A DNA stretch of 45,686 nucleotides from Bacillus sp. Bos-x628 (GTDB lineage Bacteria > Bacillota > Bacilli > Bacillales > Bacillaceae): NCBI RefSeq assembly GCF_040500475.1, contig NZ_CP159360.1, positions 1-45,686 of the forward strand. The letters run 5' to 3'. This document shows positions 1-7,880 of this stretch, piece by piece (positions within the stretch are counted from its first letter, which is position 1; each line of letters begins with the position of its first letter). The notes below the pieces were generated by a model. That model did not search any database. It worked only from the letters and a program-made list of their open reading frames with translations, and had not been told where the DNA came from. The position numbers and the translations under genes are program-made.

Positions 1-522
1 ATGAAATTATACATAGCTAACAGTTTATTTGGAATCGCAGATCGAAACTTTAACGACATATTAGCCGCAAAAATTAGAGAAGAAATCCCTGAACTTGAAG
101 TATATCTTCCTCAAGAAAATGTTGTTGTTAATGATAAAAAAGCAAGTGCAACAAGTATCCAGATTGCTAACGCTGATACCGAGCACCTCCTATCAAGTGA
201 TATTTTGATCGCTGTTCTAGATGGAGTAGAAATTGATTCTGGTGTTGCTGCAGAAATCGGTGTTTTCTCAACAATTGGACGACCTATCCTTGGTTTGTAT
301 ACTGATGTTCGGCAGTTAGGAAATGACAATGCTAAAAAGGTTCTAACATTAGTTGATGATATTACCGAAAACCAATTCCAATATCGTAATCTTTATGTTA
401 TTGGCTTGATCAAGAAAACAAATGGTGGAATATTCTCTACCGTAGATGATTTAGTAGTTGCTTTAAAAAAGAAAACTAATGAATTAAAACAATCAGTTGA
501 AAAAGAGGTGGCTCCCCAGTGA
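1..522 (+). CDS. Nucleoside 2-deoxyribosyltransferase-like protein
   Basis: 173 residues. The N-terminus (KLYIANSLFG) matches the first strand and loop of the nucleoside deoxyribosyltransferase family, and the acidic loop DGVEIDSGVAAEIG (about residues 74-87) is the family's substrate-binding and catalytic-Glu region. Family members move deoxyribose between bases, or hydrolyse deoxynucleoside monophosphates, in salvage. The ATG is the first base of the window, so the ribosome site and promoter are out of view, but the N-terminus looks complete for the family. The stop overlaps the next GTG start (GTGA), so the two genes are probably translationally coupled. A second, divergent member lies at 13847-14305. 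Family is confident; the exact substrate is not. Confidence 0.8.
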   Translation: MKLYIANSLFGIADRNFNDILAAKIREEIPELEVYLPQENVVVNDKKASATSIQIANADTEHLLSSDILIAVLDGVEIDSGVAAEIGVFSTIGRPILGLYTDVRQLGNDNAKKVLTLVDDITENQFQYRNLYVIGLIKKTNGGIFSTVDDLVVALKKKTNELKQSVEKEVAPQ

Positions 523-881
523 TAAACTTTCTTTTGAATTGGCTGCCAGTACTAGGAACGGTGTTCCTGACAATTTGTTACCTACCTCAAATAAGAAAAA
601 CGTATGTAACAAAAGACGTAAATGGTATGAGCGTATTATTCTGGCTTTCTCTAAATGTCGCTTTGATCTTTATGCTCGTTAATGCCATTATGATCTTTAT
701 TAAGTTCGGCACATGGGGGACGATGATTACTGAAGCCTTAAATGAAGCTCTTGCTTTAATTATGTTGATCATGGTTCTGAAATATAGAAAAAACTCTTCA
801 TATGTTGTTCCCCAGGCATTAATTACAGCTGAATGGTTAAAGCAAAAGTTTAATGAAGAAAACGACAAGAGACAAGGATAA
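519..881 (+). CDS. SemiSWEET/PQ-loop-like small membrane protein
   Basis: 120 residues with three hydrophobic segments (about 3-20, 40-62, 68-88). The first segment ends in CYLPQIRKTY, a PQ-loop signature of the SemiSWEET/SWEET/MtN3 superfamily, followed by a GMSVLFW-type second helix. Bacterial SemiSWEETs are three-helix proteins of about 90-100 residues that dimerise to move small sugars; the rest here is a soluble charged tail. The GTG start at 519 has AGAGGTGG eight bases upstream and overlaps the stop of the deoxyribosyltransferase gene, so the two form one operon. A transporter-like protein in a phage nucleotide block is unusual. Substrate is unknown. Confidence 0.65.
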   Translation: MINFLLNWLPVLGTVFLTICYLPQIRKTYVTKDVNGMSVLFWLSLNVALIFMLVNAIMIFIKFGTWGTMITEALNEALALIMLIMVLKYRKNSSYVVPQALITAEWLKQKFNEENDKRQG

Positions 882-898
882 TTCCTTGTTTCTTTTTT
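869..898 (+). terminator. Intrinsic terminator after the SemiSWEET-like gene
   Basis: The hairpin GACAAGG-ATAATT-CCTTGTT (871-890) includes the stop codon of the upstream gene and is followed by TCTTTTTT. Confidence 0.6.
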
Positions 899-907
899 GT
901 GCTTTAA

Positions 908-935
908 TTTACGTTTTTCACTATCCAGATAGAAT
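908..935 (+). promoter_or_regulatory. SPBRE-type promoter element
   Basis: TTTACG (908-913), 16-nt spacer ending CCAGA, then TAGAAT (930-935). It lies 35 bp before the ATG of the small gene at 970. The -10 hexamer departs from the usual TATAAT/TATAAA. Confidence 0.7.
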
Positions 936-969
936 ACAAAAGGACTTGAAAGAAGACGGAGGTTAATAG

Positions 970-1179
970 ATGAAAAATTCTTACAAAGTTGGTGATAAAG
1001 CAATTATAATCAGACAATTTTGTGGCCATGAATTTGAGATAGGTGAGATTGTTACCATCTTACATGATGCTGGTCATTCTGATTTTTTCCAAGCAAGTGA
1101 TGGGAAAAATACCTGGTACGTTTCAATCAACGAGCTTTATCCATATGAATTGATAAAGAAAAAATACAGGAAGAATTAA
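970..1179 (+). CDS. Small protein of unknown function
   Basis: 69 residues, MKNSYKVGDKAI... The run VGDKAIIIRQFCGHEFEIGEIVTIL, with regular beta-strand and glycine-turn spacing, suggests a small SH3-like barrel, as in short phage proteins that bind nucleic acid or protein. I do not recognise the family. It has its own promoter element and a strong ribosome site (ACGGAGG at 956-962), so it is probably a real monocistronic gene. No clear terminator separates it from the next promoter. Confidence 0.6.
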   Translation: MKNSYKVGDKAIIIRQFCGHEFEIGEIVTILHDAGHSDFFQASDGKNTWYVSINELYPYELIKKKYRKN

Positions 1180-1206
1180 AAAACACCGGCAAAATTTATT
1201 AATTAA

Positions 1207-1234
1207 TTTACGTTTTCCAAGCACCAGATATAAA
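1207..1234 (+). promoter_or_regulatory. SPBRE-type promoter element
   Basis: TTTACG (1207-1212), N16 ending CCAGA, TATAAA (1229-1234). Drives the RecA-like ATPase gene at 1275. The leader then carries ATCGGAGGAACTCAACT directly before the ATG. Confidence 0.8.
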
Positions 1235-1274
1235 TAAAAAGTAATCACATTAAACAAATCGGAGGAACTCAACT

Positions 1275-2309
1275 ATGGCAATTAACTTATTAAATTTAGA
1301 GCCGATTAAGGCAAGTACGGATTTAGCATCCTACACTTCATTTATTTATGGTGTTCCTAAAATCGGTAAAACATCTTTTGTTCATAAGCTCTATGGAGAT
1401 CGAGTTTTATTTATCGCCACAGAAAAACGGCATAAAGTGCTTGTTGGTGCCAATGTTCAGTACGTTTCAAACTGGATTGAATATCTTCAAGTTTTAGCTC
1501 AGCTGCAGAACAAAAAAATTAAAGAACGATACGATGTTGTTTGTATTGATACGGTAGAAAACCTTTACGCAATGCTTGAAACATATATCCTTTCAAAGTA
1601 TGACAAAACAGAGTTCGGCCAGGTTGAATGGGGAAAAGACTGGGTTGATCTTAAAAATGATTGGAAGAAAAATCTTCAGCAAATTGAACGACTAGGCTAC
1701 ACTCCTGTGTTTATTGCTCACGCAACTCAAGTCACAACTAAGATTCCTGTTTCAGGTGTCCTTCAAGAACAGGTAAACGACACTATGACTCTTGTAACTG
1801 ATAAAAAGACCAAAGAACAATACTATCAATTTGAAAAGTATGTTCCAGATCTAAAAGATAAAGTCATGGCTCCAATCAATAAAATGGTTGATAACATCTT
1901 GTTCATGACAGTTACAACTGATGAACACATGAATGAACATCGTGTAATCCATCTTCGAGAAACACTTCAATGGCAAGCCGGTTCAACATTTGAAGGTATT
2001 GCTCCAGTAATTCCTTTGGATGCTGAAGCATATAAAAAAGCCGTTACTGATGCAATTAATCTAATTGATCCTTCTCAATTGAAAGAAGAAAAAGAATCAG
2101 TTGGATTACAAGAAGAACAGCTGGATTATGATGCTCTGATGCAAGAAGCTCGTGAGCTTGGTGTTCAGTTCCATAAAGCAAATCGTATGGATGAAGTTAA
2201 TAGAATTGTAGATGAAGTATTTGGAGGCGGCAATAAGTTAACCGATGCTTCCAAAGAACAAGTTCAGCCGTTATTCGTTGCAATTCAAAAAATGAAAGAA
2301 ATTCTTTAA
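1275..2309 (+). CDS. RecA-like phage ATPase (AAA_24 / Sak4 type)
   Basis: 344 residues. Walker A GVPKIGKTS is at residues 26-34 (Lys32), and a Walker B-like strand VVCIDT is at 88-93. The pattern, an early P-loop, a TEKRH-type segment, IDT-x-ENLY and then a long variable C-terminal half, is that of phage nucleotide-binding proteins in the Sak4/AAA_24 group. These are RecA-fold ATPases linked to single-strand annealing and recombination. SPbeta has an ATPase of this kind near its replication genes. It starts 11 bases after the GGAGG of a conserved leader and is followed by the ribonucleotide reductase genes without a clear terminator. A role in recombination-dependent replication is inference from family and context. 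Confidence 0.75.
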   Translation: MAINLLNLEPIKASTDLASYTSFIYGVPKIGKTSFVHKLYGDRVLFIATEKRHKVLVGANVQYVSNWIEYLQVLAQLQNKKIKERYDVVCIDTVENLYAMLETYILSKYDKTEFGQVEWGKDWVDLKNDWKKNLQQIERLGYTPVFIAHATQVTTKIPVSGVLQEQVNDTMTLVTDKKTKEQYYQFEKYVPDLKDKVMAPINKMVDNILFMTVTTDEHMNEHRVIHLRETLQWQAGSTFEGIAPVIPLDAEAYKKAVTDAINLIDPSQLKEEKESVGLQEEQLDYDALMQEARELGVQFHKANRMDEVNRIVDEVFGGGNKLTDASKEQVQPLFVAIQKMKEIL

Positions 2310-2380
2310 TAATTGGCGAGGGGATGATTATGTCGTCCTCTCTTGCTTTAACTCAACTACTGCAAGAAAGGAAATAGGTT

Positions 2381-4750
2381 ATGACAGTTGTAATTAAAGA
2401 CAAGAATAAAAAACGTGAACGACGAATGGAATTTGATAGAGAAAGATTGATTTCATTTATTAAACGTGGATTCGAAAATATTGAGGTTAATCCAACCACA
2501 AAAGAGAGTTACATTTCTAAAGTGGTCCGGACAATCGAGAGAAGAGAAGAAATCGAATCAAAAGATATTACGAAAATCCTCATTCAAAATGCTTTGGTTC
2601 TTACAAATGACATTAAGAATGATTCTGGATACGTGGCGCCTGATTACCTTGTAAACACTAACTGGAATAGATTTGCCCGTTATGTAAAGCTCCAAGAGTT
2701 ATATAAAAGAGCTTCTAAAAATAGATCTTATGATTCAAAAGAGAAGTATGGTGATTTCTATGGTCTTATCGTGACTCTCACCGAAAAAGGCTTGTATACT
2801 CCCGATATTCTTGCTAATTACACGCGAGAAGAATTAGTTAAGGCCGGAAATGCAATTGTTCCCGAACGTGATGAATTATTTGATTTTGCAGGGCTTCATT
2901 CACTATCTGGTCGCTATTGTGTTAAAGACTTTGACAAATCAGTTTATGAATTGCCACAAGAAAGATTTATGATTGCTGCCCTTCACCTGATGATGCCAGA
3001 GGAAAAAGACCGAGTGGAGAAAGCAATTGAACTATACTGGGCGCTTTCTAACCTTTACCTTACACTTGCTACTCCAACTTTAATGAATGCTGGCCGTGTT
3101 ACCGGTGGTTTATCAAGTTGTTTTGTTCTAACAACTGAAGACTCACTTCGTGGAATTTTTGATGATAACACTGATGTTTCTACGTTCTCTAAAAATGGTG
3201 CCGGTATTGGTATTTATTTTGGAAAATTACGAGCAACTGGATCAGATATTCGAGGACATAAAGGCGCTGCCAGTGGAATACTAGGATGGATTAAACAACT
3301 TGATAACACGGCCGTTTCCGTTGATCAGTTAGGACAAAGACCTGGTGCTGTAGCTGTCTATCTTGATATTTGGCACAAAGATATTGAAGACTTTATAGAC
3401 CTTCGTTTAAATACTGGAGATAAATCAAAACGAGCTTACAACGTTTTCACTGGTCTTTGTATTCCGGATGAATTTATGAGACAAGTTGAAAAACGTGGTG
3501 ACTTCTATCTTTTTGATCCCCATGAGATCAAACAAAAGATGGGATTCAGTCTTGAAGACTTCTACGATAAGAAAAAACTTGGTGAAAAAGAAACACCAAA
3601 TCCAATTGATCATGCTTGGACTTACCACTATTACTTATGCGTTGATAATAACAATTTAGATAAGAGACGTGTACCAGCAATTGAATTGAAAAAGAGATAC
3701 ATGAAGGCTCAATTAGAAACTGGAATTCCATATATGTTTTATCGTGACACGGTTAACCGTAATAATCCAAACTCCCATTCAGGAATGATCCATTCTTCTA
3801 ACTTGTGTTCTGAAATCGCTCAAAATATGTCACCTTCGTTTGTAACTCAAGAGACGATTAATTGGGAAACAGGAGAAGTAATCATTCATAAACAAATTGG
3901 TGATCTAGTAACATGCAACCTCAGTTCCTTGGTTGTTAATAGAACTGAAAAAGATGGAGTAACAGAGAGAGTTATCAAAATTCAAATGAGGGCCCTTGAT
4001 AATGTTATTTCTCTCTTAAAAGTTCCTGTTCCTCAAGCACAATACACAAATATGAAGTATCGAGCTGTTGGGGCAGGAGAACAAGGTATTACTGCCCTAC
4101 TAGCTCAAGAAGGAATCATGTGGGATTCAGAACAGGCTGTTGAATATATCTCCCAACTTGAAGAAAAAATCATGAGAAATTGCATTAAAGCTTCAGCGTT
4201 GTTAGGAAAAGAAAAAGGTAACTATCCTGTTTTCGAAGGTTCGAAGTGGCAAACTGGAGAATGGTTTGAAGAACGTAATTTAAACTCTCCTGAGTGGTTG
4301 GAAGTTAAAGAATTGGCTTCTAAGTACATGAGAAATGGATATCTAAGGGCTATTGCTCCTACTGGTGGAACATCAGTTATTGCTGGATCAACACCAGGAA
4401 TCGACCCAATATTTGATGTTATCTACTTTGAGAGGAAGAAAGACTTTCACCTTCCTATTTTGGTTCCGGAATTAAATCAGAAAACATGGTTCTTCTACAA
4501 ACCAACTATGAAAATGGAATACGAAAATGAAAAACAGTTAGCACACCTGTGGGCTATTAAGCATAACGCTGCACGTCAAAAATTTGTAGATCAAGCTATT
4601 TCCCATAATTTCTATATTCCTCAAGACATTAAGGCCAAGAATTTTTACAAGCTTCATATGGAAAATTGGAAAGCTGGTGTGAAAACTTCTTACTACACTC
4701 GATCTTGGGATCAAAAACACGAAAGTTCATGTCTGGCATGTTCAGCTTAA
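2381..4750 (+). CDS. nrdE: Ribonucleoside-diphosphate reductase, large (alpha) subunit
   Basis: 789 residues. It reduces ribonucleoside diphosphates to deoxy forms together with NrdF. An ATP-cone-like regulatory domain occupies about residues 1-95, followed by the barrel. Catalytic residues are visible: the thiyl loop NLCSE (Cys476), the redox cysteines near SSCFV (Cys247) and TCNLSS (Cys512), and a C-terminal relay CLAC just before the end. The presence of an ATP cone resembles class Ia NrdA, yet nrdI follows, which is a class Ib mark. No intron or intein interrupts the frame, unlike the interrupted SPbeta homologue I recall. The ribosome site is AAAGGAA at 2366-2372. The leader contains AACTCAACTACT. 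Confidence 0.95.
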   Translation: MTVVIKDKNKKRERRMEFDRERLISFIKRGFENIEVNPTTKESYISKVVRTIERREEIESKDITKILIQNALVLTNDIKNDSGYVAPDYLVNTNWNRFARYVKLQELYKRASKNRSYDSKEKYGDFYGLIVTLTEKGLYTPDILANYTREELVKAGNAIVPERDELFDFAGLHSLSGRYCVKDFDKSVYELPQERFMIAALHLMMPEEKDRVEKAIELYWALSNLYLTLATPTLMNAGRVTGGLSSCFVLTTEDSLRGIFDDNTDVSTFSKNGAGIGIYFGKLRATGSDIRGHKGAASGILGWIKQLDNTAVSVDQLGQRPGAVAVYLDIWHKDIEDFIDLRLNTGDKSKRAYNVFTGLCIPDEFMRQVEKRGDFYLFDPHEIKQKMGFSLEDFYDKKKLGEKETPNPIDHAWTYHYYLCVDNNNLDKRRVPAIELKKRYMKAQLETGIPYMFYRDTVNRNNPNSHSGMIHSSNLCSEIAQNMSPSFVTQETINWETGEVIIHKQIGDLVTCNLSSLVVNRTEKDGVTERVIKIQMRALDNVISLLKVPVPQAQYTNMKYRAVGAGEQGITALLAQEGIMWDSEQAVEYISQLEEKIMRNCIKASALLGKEKGNYPVFEGSKWQTGEWFEERNLNSPEWLEVKELASKYMRNGYLRAIAPTGGTSVIAGSTPGIDPIFDVIYFERKKDFHLPILVPELNQKTWFFYKPTMKMEYENEKQLAHLWAIKHNAARQKFVDQAISHNFYIPQDIKAKNFYKLHMENWKAGVKTSYYTRSWDQKHESSCLACSA

Positions 4751-4764
4751 TACATTAAAGATGT

Positions 4765-4784
4765 GGGAGCGAAAGCTCCCTTTT
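4765..4784 (+). terminator. Intrinsic terminator after nrdE
   Basis: GGGAGC-GAAA-GCTCCC (4765-4780) with a stable GAAA tetraloop, then TTTT. Confidence 0.75.
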
Positions 4785-4786
4785 GA

Positions 4787-4814
4787 TTTACGTTTTTAAT
4801 AATCCAGATATAAA
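4787..4814 (+). promoter_or_regulatory. SPBRE-type promoter element
   Basis: TTTACG, N16 ending CCAGA, TATAAA (4809-4814). It gives nrdF-nrdI their own transcription start, directly behind the nrdE terminator. Confidence 0.8.
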
Positions 4815-4851
4815 TATTAAGAGATTTTTATAAATATGGAGGAACACTTAT

Positions 4852-5895
4852 ATGGAACGATTGACGAAACAAGTAAGGGTTTTTAATGAGAATTTACCTA
4901 ATAAGGGCGAGAGAATGTTCGATGATGTAAGTGGTATTCTCTTCTGGGATGACATTATTAATCAAGTTTACTACGAACTTATTAAAGAAATGAGAGAAGT
5001 ATTCTGGATTCCAGATGAAGTATCTATGGGTAAAGATAAAGTACAGTGGGCTACTGAAATGAACGAAATGGAACAAGAGTTATTCTTAAATGCTATCGGA
5101 ATTTTGGCTGTACTCGATTCTATTGCTACATATTTTGATAATGTTGCTGCTTATTATATTAGAGATTCTGCAATTAAAGCTCTTATGGCTTTTGTCGCGG
5201 CAATGGAAACAATTCATAACGAATCTTACACGTATATCCTAAGTTCAGTAAACTCCAAAACTGTATCTTTAGATGTATTTGAACGACCGAAAAAGAACGA
5301 ATTCATGATTAAAAGAAACAAACTAATGATGGATCTGTTTGATGAATTCATTCAAAATCCTACTCCGAAGACGTTTGCAAAAGGATTGGTTGCAATGAGT
5401 GGTTTGGAAGGTTTATGTTTCGTAAATGGATTTACACCGTTCTATCATTTTAATAGAAACGGAAAAATGTTTGGGACCGGAACTGTTATTCAGTATATTC
5501 AGCGTGATGAAATGAAGCACTCTTACTTCCAAACAATCCTGATACGTGACATTCTAACTCAATATCCCGAACTTAATACTGAAGAGTTCGCGGAGTTTGT
5601 ATATGGGTTCTTCATTAAACTTGTACAACTTGAAAGAGAATTTTGCGAGGATCTTTATAAAAACACTCCTGATATTGATATTGAAGAAGTAAAAGAGTAT
5701 ATCGGGTACCGGGCGAATTTAATTTTAGACAACCTCGGGCTCGACCAAATTTTTGCAGCAAAGAAAAATCCTATGCCCTGGATAACAGCTTTTGATCCTG
5801 ATAACTTAAATAATACAAAAAGAGATTTCTTTGAGGACAAAGAAGTGAACTATGGCAAATCGAATGAGCAAAAGAATGATTGGGATGACCTATGA
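4852..5895 (+). CDS. nrdF: Ribonucleoside-diphosphate reductase, small (beta) subunit
   Basis: 347 residues. This ferritin-like subunit holds the dinuclear metal site and tyrosyl radical. All expected residues are present with family spacing: Asp89, Glu119, His122, radical Tyr126 (METIHNESY), then Glu186, Glu220 and His223 (RDEMKH). The start has ATGGAGGAAC eight or so bases upstream. The conserved C-terminal tail is acidic and would bind the large subunit. nrdI follows with no gap (the in-frame ATG at 5852 even lies inside nrdF). No group I intron interrupts the gene, unlike the SPbeta homologue I recall. Confidence 0.95.
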   Translation: MERLTKQVRVFNENLPNKGERMFDDVSGILFWDDIINQVYYELIKEMREVFWIPDEVSMGKDKVQWATEMNEMEQELFLNAIGILAVLDSIATYFDNVAAYYIRDSAIKALMAFVAAMETIHNESYTYILSSVNSKTVSLDVFERPKKNEFMIKRNKLMMDLFDEFIQNPTPKTFAKGLVAMSGLEGLCFVNGFTPFYHFNRNGKMFGTGTVIQYIQRDEMKHSYFQTILIRDILTQYPELNTEEFAEFVYGFFIKLVQLEREFCEDLYKNTPDIDIEEVKEYIGYRANLILDNLGLDQIFAAKKNPMPWITAFDPDNLNNTKRDFFEDKEVNYGKSNEQKNDWDDL

Positions 5896-5896
5896 G

Positions 5897-6322
5897 ATGG
5901 GCTCCCTTCCGATTATCCTTGCTTCAAATACAGGTAATACTAGAACCTTTATCCCGTTTATCCAAGAGCACGCTAAAAGAGATTTACAGGTTATTGAAGA
6001 CTTTAACAATCCTTTCCCTAGTAACAACAATTTAGCTATTGGCACGTATACTTGGGGTAATGGAAAAATACCTAAGAGACTTAAAGAATATCTTATTGAA
6101 AACTATTTACAACTGTGTGGAAAAGAAGTTTTTATATTTGGGAGTGGTAATTCAGTTTATCCTAAATTTTGTGGGGCAGTTGAAGGCATAAAGAAAATTT
6201 GTTTGGATTGTGGAGCCGATGTCATAATTGATTTTAAATTTGAACAAAGATTTAATCCTGAAAAATATTCATGGGATGAAATTCAAAGTTTAATAAAAAT
6301 TATTAAGTACTGGAGCCGATAA
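5897..6322 (+). CDS. nrdI: NrdI flavodoxin-like activator of the reductase
   Basis: NrdI supplies oxidant to assemble the metal-radical cofactor of class Ib NrdF. The FMN loop SNTGNTRTF and the later WGNGKIP and FGSGNSVYPKFCGA segments match the family. I chose the ATG at 5897 (141 residues), which follows the nrdF stop by one base, has GGGATGA upstream and places the first beta strand at the N-terminus as in known NrdI. Longer in-frame starts exist at 5852 and 5885; the first would overlap nrdF by 44 bases and add a basic leader. The stop codon sits inside the terminator hairpin. Confidence 0.85.
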   Translation: MGSLPIILASNTGNTRTFIPFIQEHAKRDLQVIEDFNNPFPSNNNLAIGTYTWGNGKIPKRLKEYLIENYLQLCGKEVFIFGSGNSVYPKFCGAVEGIKKICLDCGADVIIDFKFEQRFNPEKYSWDEIQSLIKIIKYWSR

Positions 6323-6337
6323 GGCTCCATATTTTTT
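6311..6337 (+). terminator. Intrinsic terminator of the nrd operon
   Basis: TGGAGCC-GATAA-GGCTCCA (6311-6329) then ATATTTTTT. The loop contains the nrdI stop. From here to 6542 I see no convincing gene on either strand. Confidence 0.8.
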
Positions 6338-6542
6338 GTATTAATATTAAGTCTTCTTCTTTTTCTGTTTCGACCTTTCTCCAAAAAATAACCTTATACA
6401 AAAAGAACAGGTTAAAAATCTGCCCATTCTCACACTATATAATTGAGTTAGTTTGCTTCGATCCTCGCCCCTATTAAAGCTTAACAAACCAAACACCCCA
6501 TTTCCATTTGGTCAAAATCGTCAACTAAAGAATGTGGGCTTG

Positions 6543-6570
6543 TTTACGTTTTTAAAGAGTTAGATATAAT
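6543..6570 (+). promoter_or_regulatory. SPBRE-type promoter element
   Basis: TTTACG (6543-6548), N16 ending TTAGA, TATAAT (6565-6570). Serves the two-gene cassette at 6602-7272. Confidence 0.75.
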
Positions 6571-6601
6571 AACAAAGATTTTAAAAGGGGGAAATTAATT
6601 A

Positions 6602-6763
6602 ATGTTTAAGTTTATTAATCAGTTTTTACTTTTTCTTATTTATTTAACCATTCCTATCGTATTGATTCACTATGGAGTATTACGAACCTTCAATTATGAC
6701 ATTGATTTCTGGGGCATTTACTTTATTCTTATTGCATCCTTTTTCTTGAAAAGTATATTTTAA
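6602..6763 (+). CDS. Small (53 aa) membrane protein
   Basis: Translation gives 53 residues with two hydrophobic segments (about 5-22 and 36-50) separated by a short polar stretch (GVLRTFNYDIDF). AAGGGGGAAA lies about ten bases before the ATG and an SPBRE lies 32 bp upstream, so the frame is very likely expressed. The stop is two bases before the ATG of the permuted-papain-like gene, which has no ribosome site of its own. Translation of the second gene therefore probably depends on this one. I do not recognise the family; a two-helix hairpin topology is the only structural statement I can make. Confidence 0.65.
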   Translation: MFKFINQFLLFLIYLTIPIVLIHYGVLRTFNYDIDFWGIYFILIASFFLKSIF

Positions 6764-6765
6764 AA

Positions 6766-7272
6766 ATGACTAAAGGAAATATCATCTTTGTAAGAAAAAA
6801 GAACATTATCTCTAAACTGATTAGGTTATTTGATAATCGAGGGAAGTTTAGTCATGTAGTCATTGCTGTATCAAAAGATGAAATTCTTGAAGCCAATATA
6901 AATATGGTTTCAAGAATTAAAAAATTTAATTCCAAAGAATACTCGTATTATGAGATTCTTGATTTAGGATTAAGTTCGGCGCAACAAGAAAAAGTTGTTG
7001 AGATCAGCAAAGAGTATATTGGTAAAAAATATGATTATGCCCAAATATTTGGGTATGTCTTGAAAAACTTATTTCATCTCAAAGGAAAAAACTTATTTAA
7101 TAATCCCAACAATTTAATTTGCTCAGAGCTAGTGTTTGATATTCTAGATCGCCTCGGAATTACTAACGATCTTGGGATTACTGGCGAAATAAGAGGAATT
7201 GATTTAACACCAAATGAACTATATGATCTTCTCAAATATTTAACTAAAAGTATTAAAAAAAGCCAATCTTAA
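6766..7272 (+). CDS. Permuted papain-fold (YiiX/YaeF, NlpC/P60 superfamily) enzyme-like protein
   Basis: 168 residues. The order His (FSHVVIAV, His30), Glu (ILEAN, Glu42), then a late Cys (LICSELV, Cys119) is that of the circularly permuted NlpC/P60 group (YiiX/YaeF, C92). Members act as amidases or hydrolases on peptidoglycan or lipids, often at membranes. The Y(I)GKKYDYAQIFG segment is also typical of the fold. It sits directly behind a small membrane protein and is probably translated by coupling to it. No signal peptide is seen, so a membrane-anchored partner could place it at the envelope; that is inference. The 3' end of the gene forms the left arm of its terminator. Confidence 0.65.
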   Translation: MTKGNIIFVRKKNIISKLIRLFDNRGKFSHVVIAVSKDEILEANINMVSRIKKFNSKEYSYYEILDLGLSSAQQEKVVEISKEYIGKKYDYAQIFGYVLKNLFHLKGKNLFNNPNNLICSELVFDILDRLGITNDLGITGEIRGIDLTPNELYDLLKYLTKSIKKSQS

Positions 7273-7287
7273 AAGTTTGGCTTTTTT
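7256..7287 (+). terminator. Intrinsic terminator
   Basis: AAAAAGCCAA...TTGGCTTTTT hairpin overlapping the end of the preceding gene, with a run of six T. Confidence 0.75.
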
Positions 7288-7299
7288 AATACGAACATA

Positions 7300-7329
7300 T
7301 GTACGTTTAATTCCAGATATTGTATAATT
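7300..7329 (+). promoter_or_regulatory. Variant SPBRE-type promoter element
   Basis: TGTACGTTTAATTCCAGATAT (7300-7320) keeps both conserved halves but with a 12-nt gap, followed by TATAAT at 7324-7329 (18-nt spacer from TGTACG). This copy deviates in spacing from all others. Confidence 0.5.
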
Positions 7330-7368
7330 TTATATGTAAAAGATAACTTTAAGGAGAGAAATGCACAA

Positions 7369-7767
7369 ATGCTCAATTATGCAACTTTAAAACCAGGAGA
7401 ATTGATTAATTTTAAGAAGGGTGATGGCAGTCCTTATGATATTCTAAAGAAAGAAATTCAAGGAACTCTTTCTATGATAAGTATAGAGGAACTAGACGTA
7501 TGGTTCGATGATGAATTTCTTTTAAAGAAAGAGCTCCAAATGCCCTCTCTTGTTATAAAAAACACCCCCAATCTAACCATCTCCGATTGGGATATAGTGA
7601 TCTGCGGGAATATTATGTTTGCTTCAAGTAATGAAGAAGGAGATACAGTTAGTCTTACTGAGAAAGCCGAAAGGATATTAAGACAATTCAAACAGGCTTT
7701 GTTAGGAGAAAATCCTGTTTGGCTTTTGCATAATTATGAAGTTAAACTGTCATTCAATTTTAATTGA
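7369..7767 (+). CDS. Phage protein of unknown function
   Basis: 132 residues, no membrane segment or signal peptide. The middle (SDWDIVICGNIMFASSNEEGDTVSLTEKAERILRQF) resembles small phage proteins that pair a 'DGTIVF...EEGE...SLT' stretch with a C-terminal helix (DUF3846-like), but the match is by eye only. It has its own promoter variant, ribosome site (AAGGAGAG at 7351-7358) and terminator, so it is a single-gene unit between the envelope-type cassette and the replisome genes. Confidence 0.6.
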   Translation: MLNYATLKPGELINFKKGDGSPYDILKKEIQGTLSMISIEELDVWFDDEFLLKKELQMPSLVIKNTPNLTISDWDIVICGNIMFASSNEEGDTVSLTEKAERILRQFKQALLGENPVWLLHNYEVKLSFNFN

Positions 7768-7792
7768 TTGGTTTAACTGACCCTAAGTTAAG

Positions 7793-7817
7793 CGGCCAAT
7801 GATATTGGCCGTTTTTT
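7793..7817 (+). terminator. Intrinsic terminator
   Basis: CGGCCAAT-GAT-ATTGGCCG (7793-7811), perfect 8-bp stem, then TTTTTT. Confidence 0.85.
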
Positions 7818-7826
7818 AATTCAAAA

Positions 7827-7854
7827 TTTACGTTTCAAACGATCCAGATATAAT
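7827..7854 (+). promoter_or_regulatory. SPBRE-type promoter element
   Basis: TTTACG (7827-7832), N16 ending CCAGA, TATAAT (7849-7854). Drives the zinc-finger/helicase pair. Confidence 0.8.
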
Positions 7855-7880
7855 AACAAAAATATAAAGGAGAGTTTGAA

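Noticed and set aside
587..1003. Minus-strand open frame of 138 codons over the SemiSWEET-like gene
   Set aside because: It lies opposite a well-supported gene, crosses its terminator and a promoter, and has no ribosome site or family likeness.
2381..5895. Introns or intein in the reductase genes as in SPbeta
   Set aside because: Both frames are continuous with all catalytic motifs at normal spacing; no insertion is visible.
6338..6540. Minus-strand 28-codon basic frame after nrdI
   Set aside because: No ribosome site, lysine-run product, no sign of coding bias.
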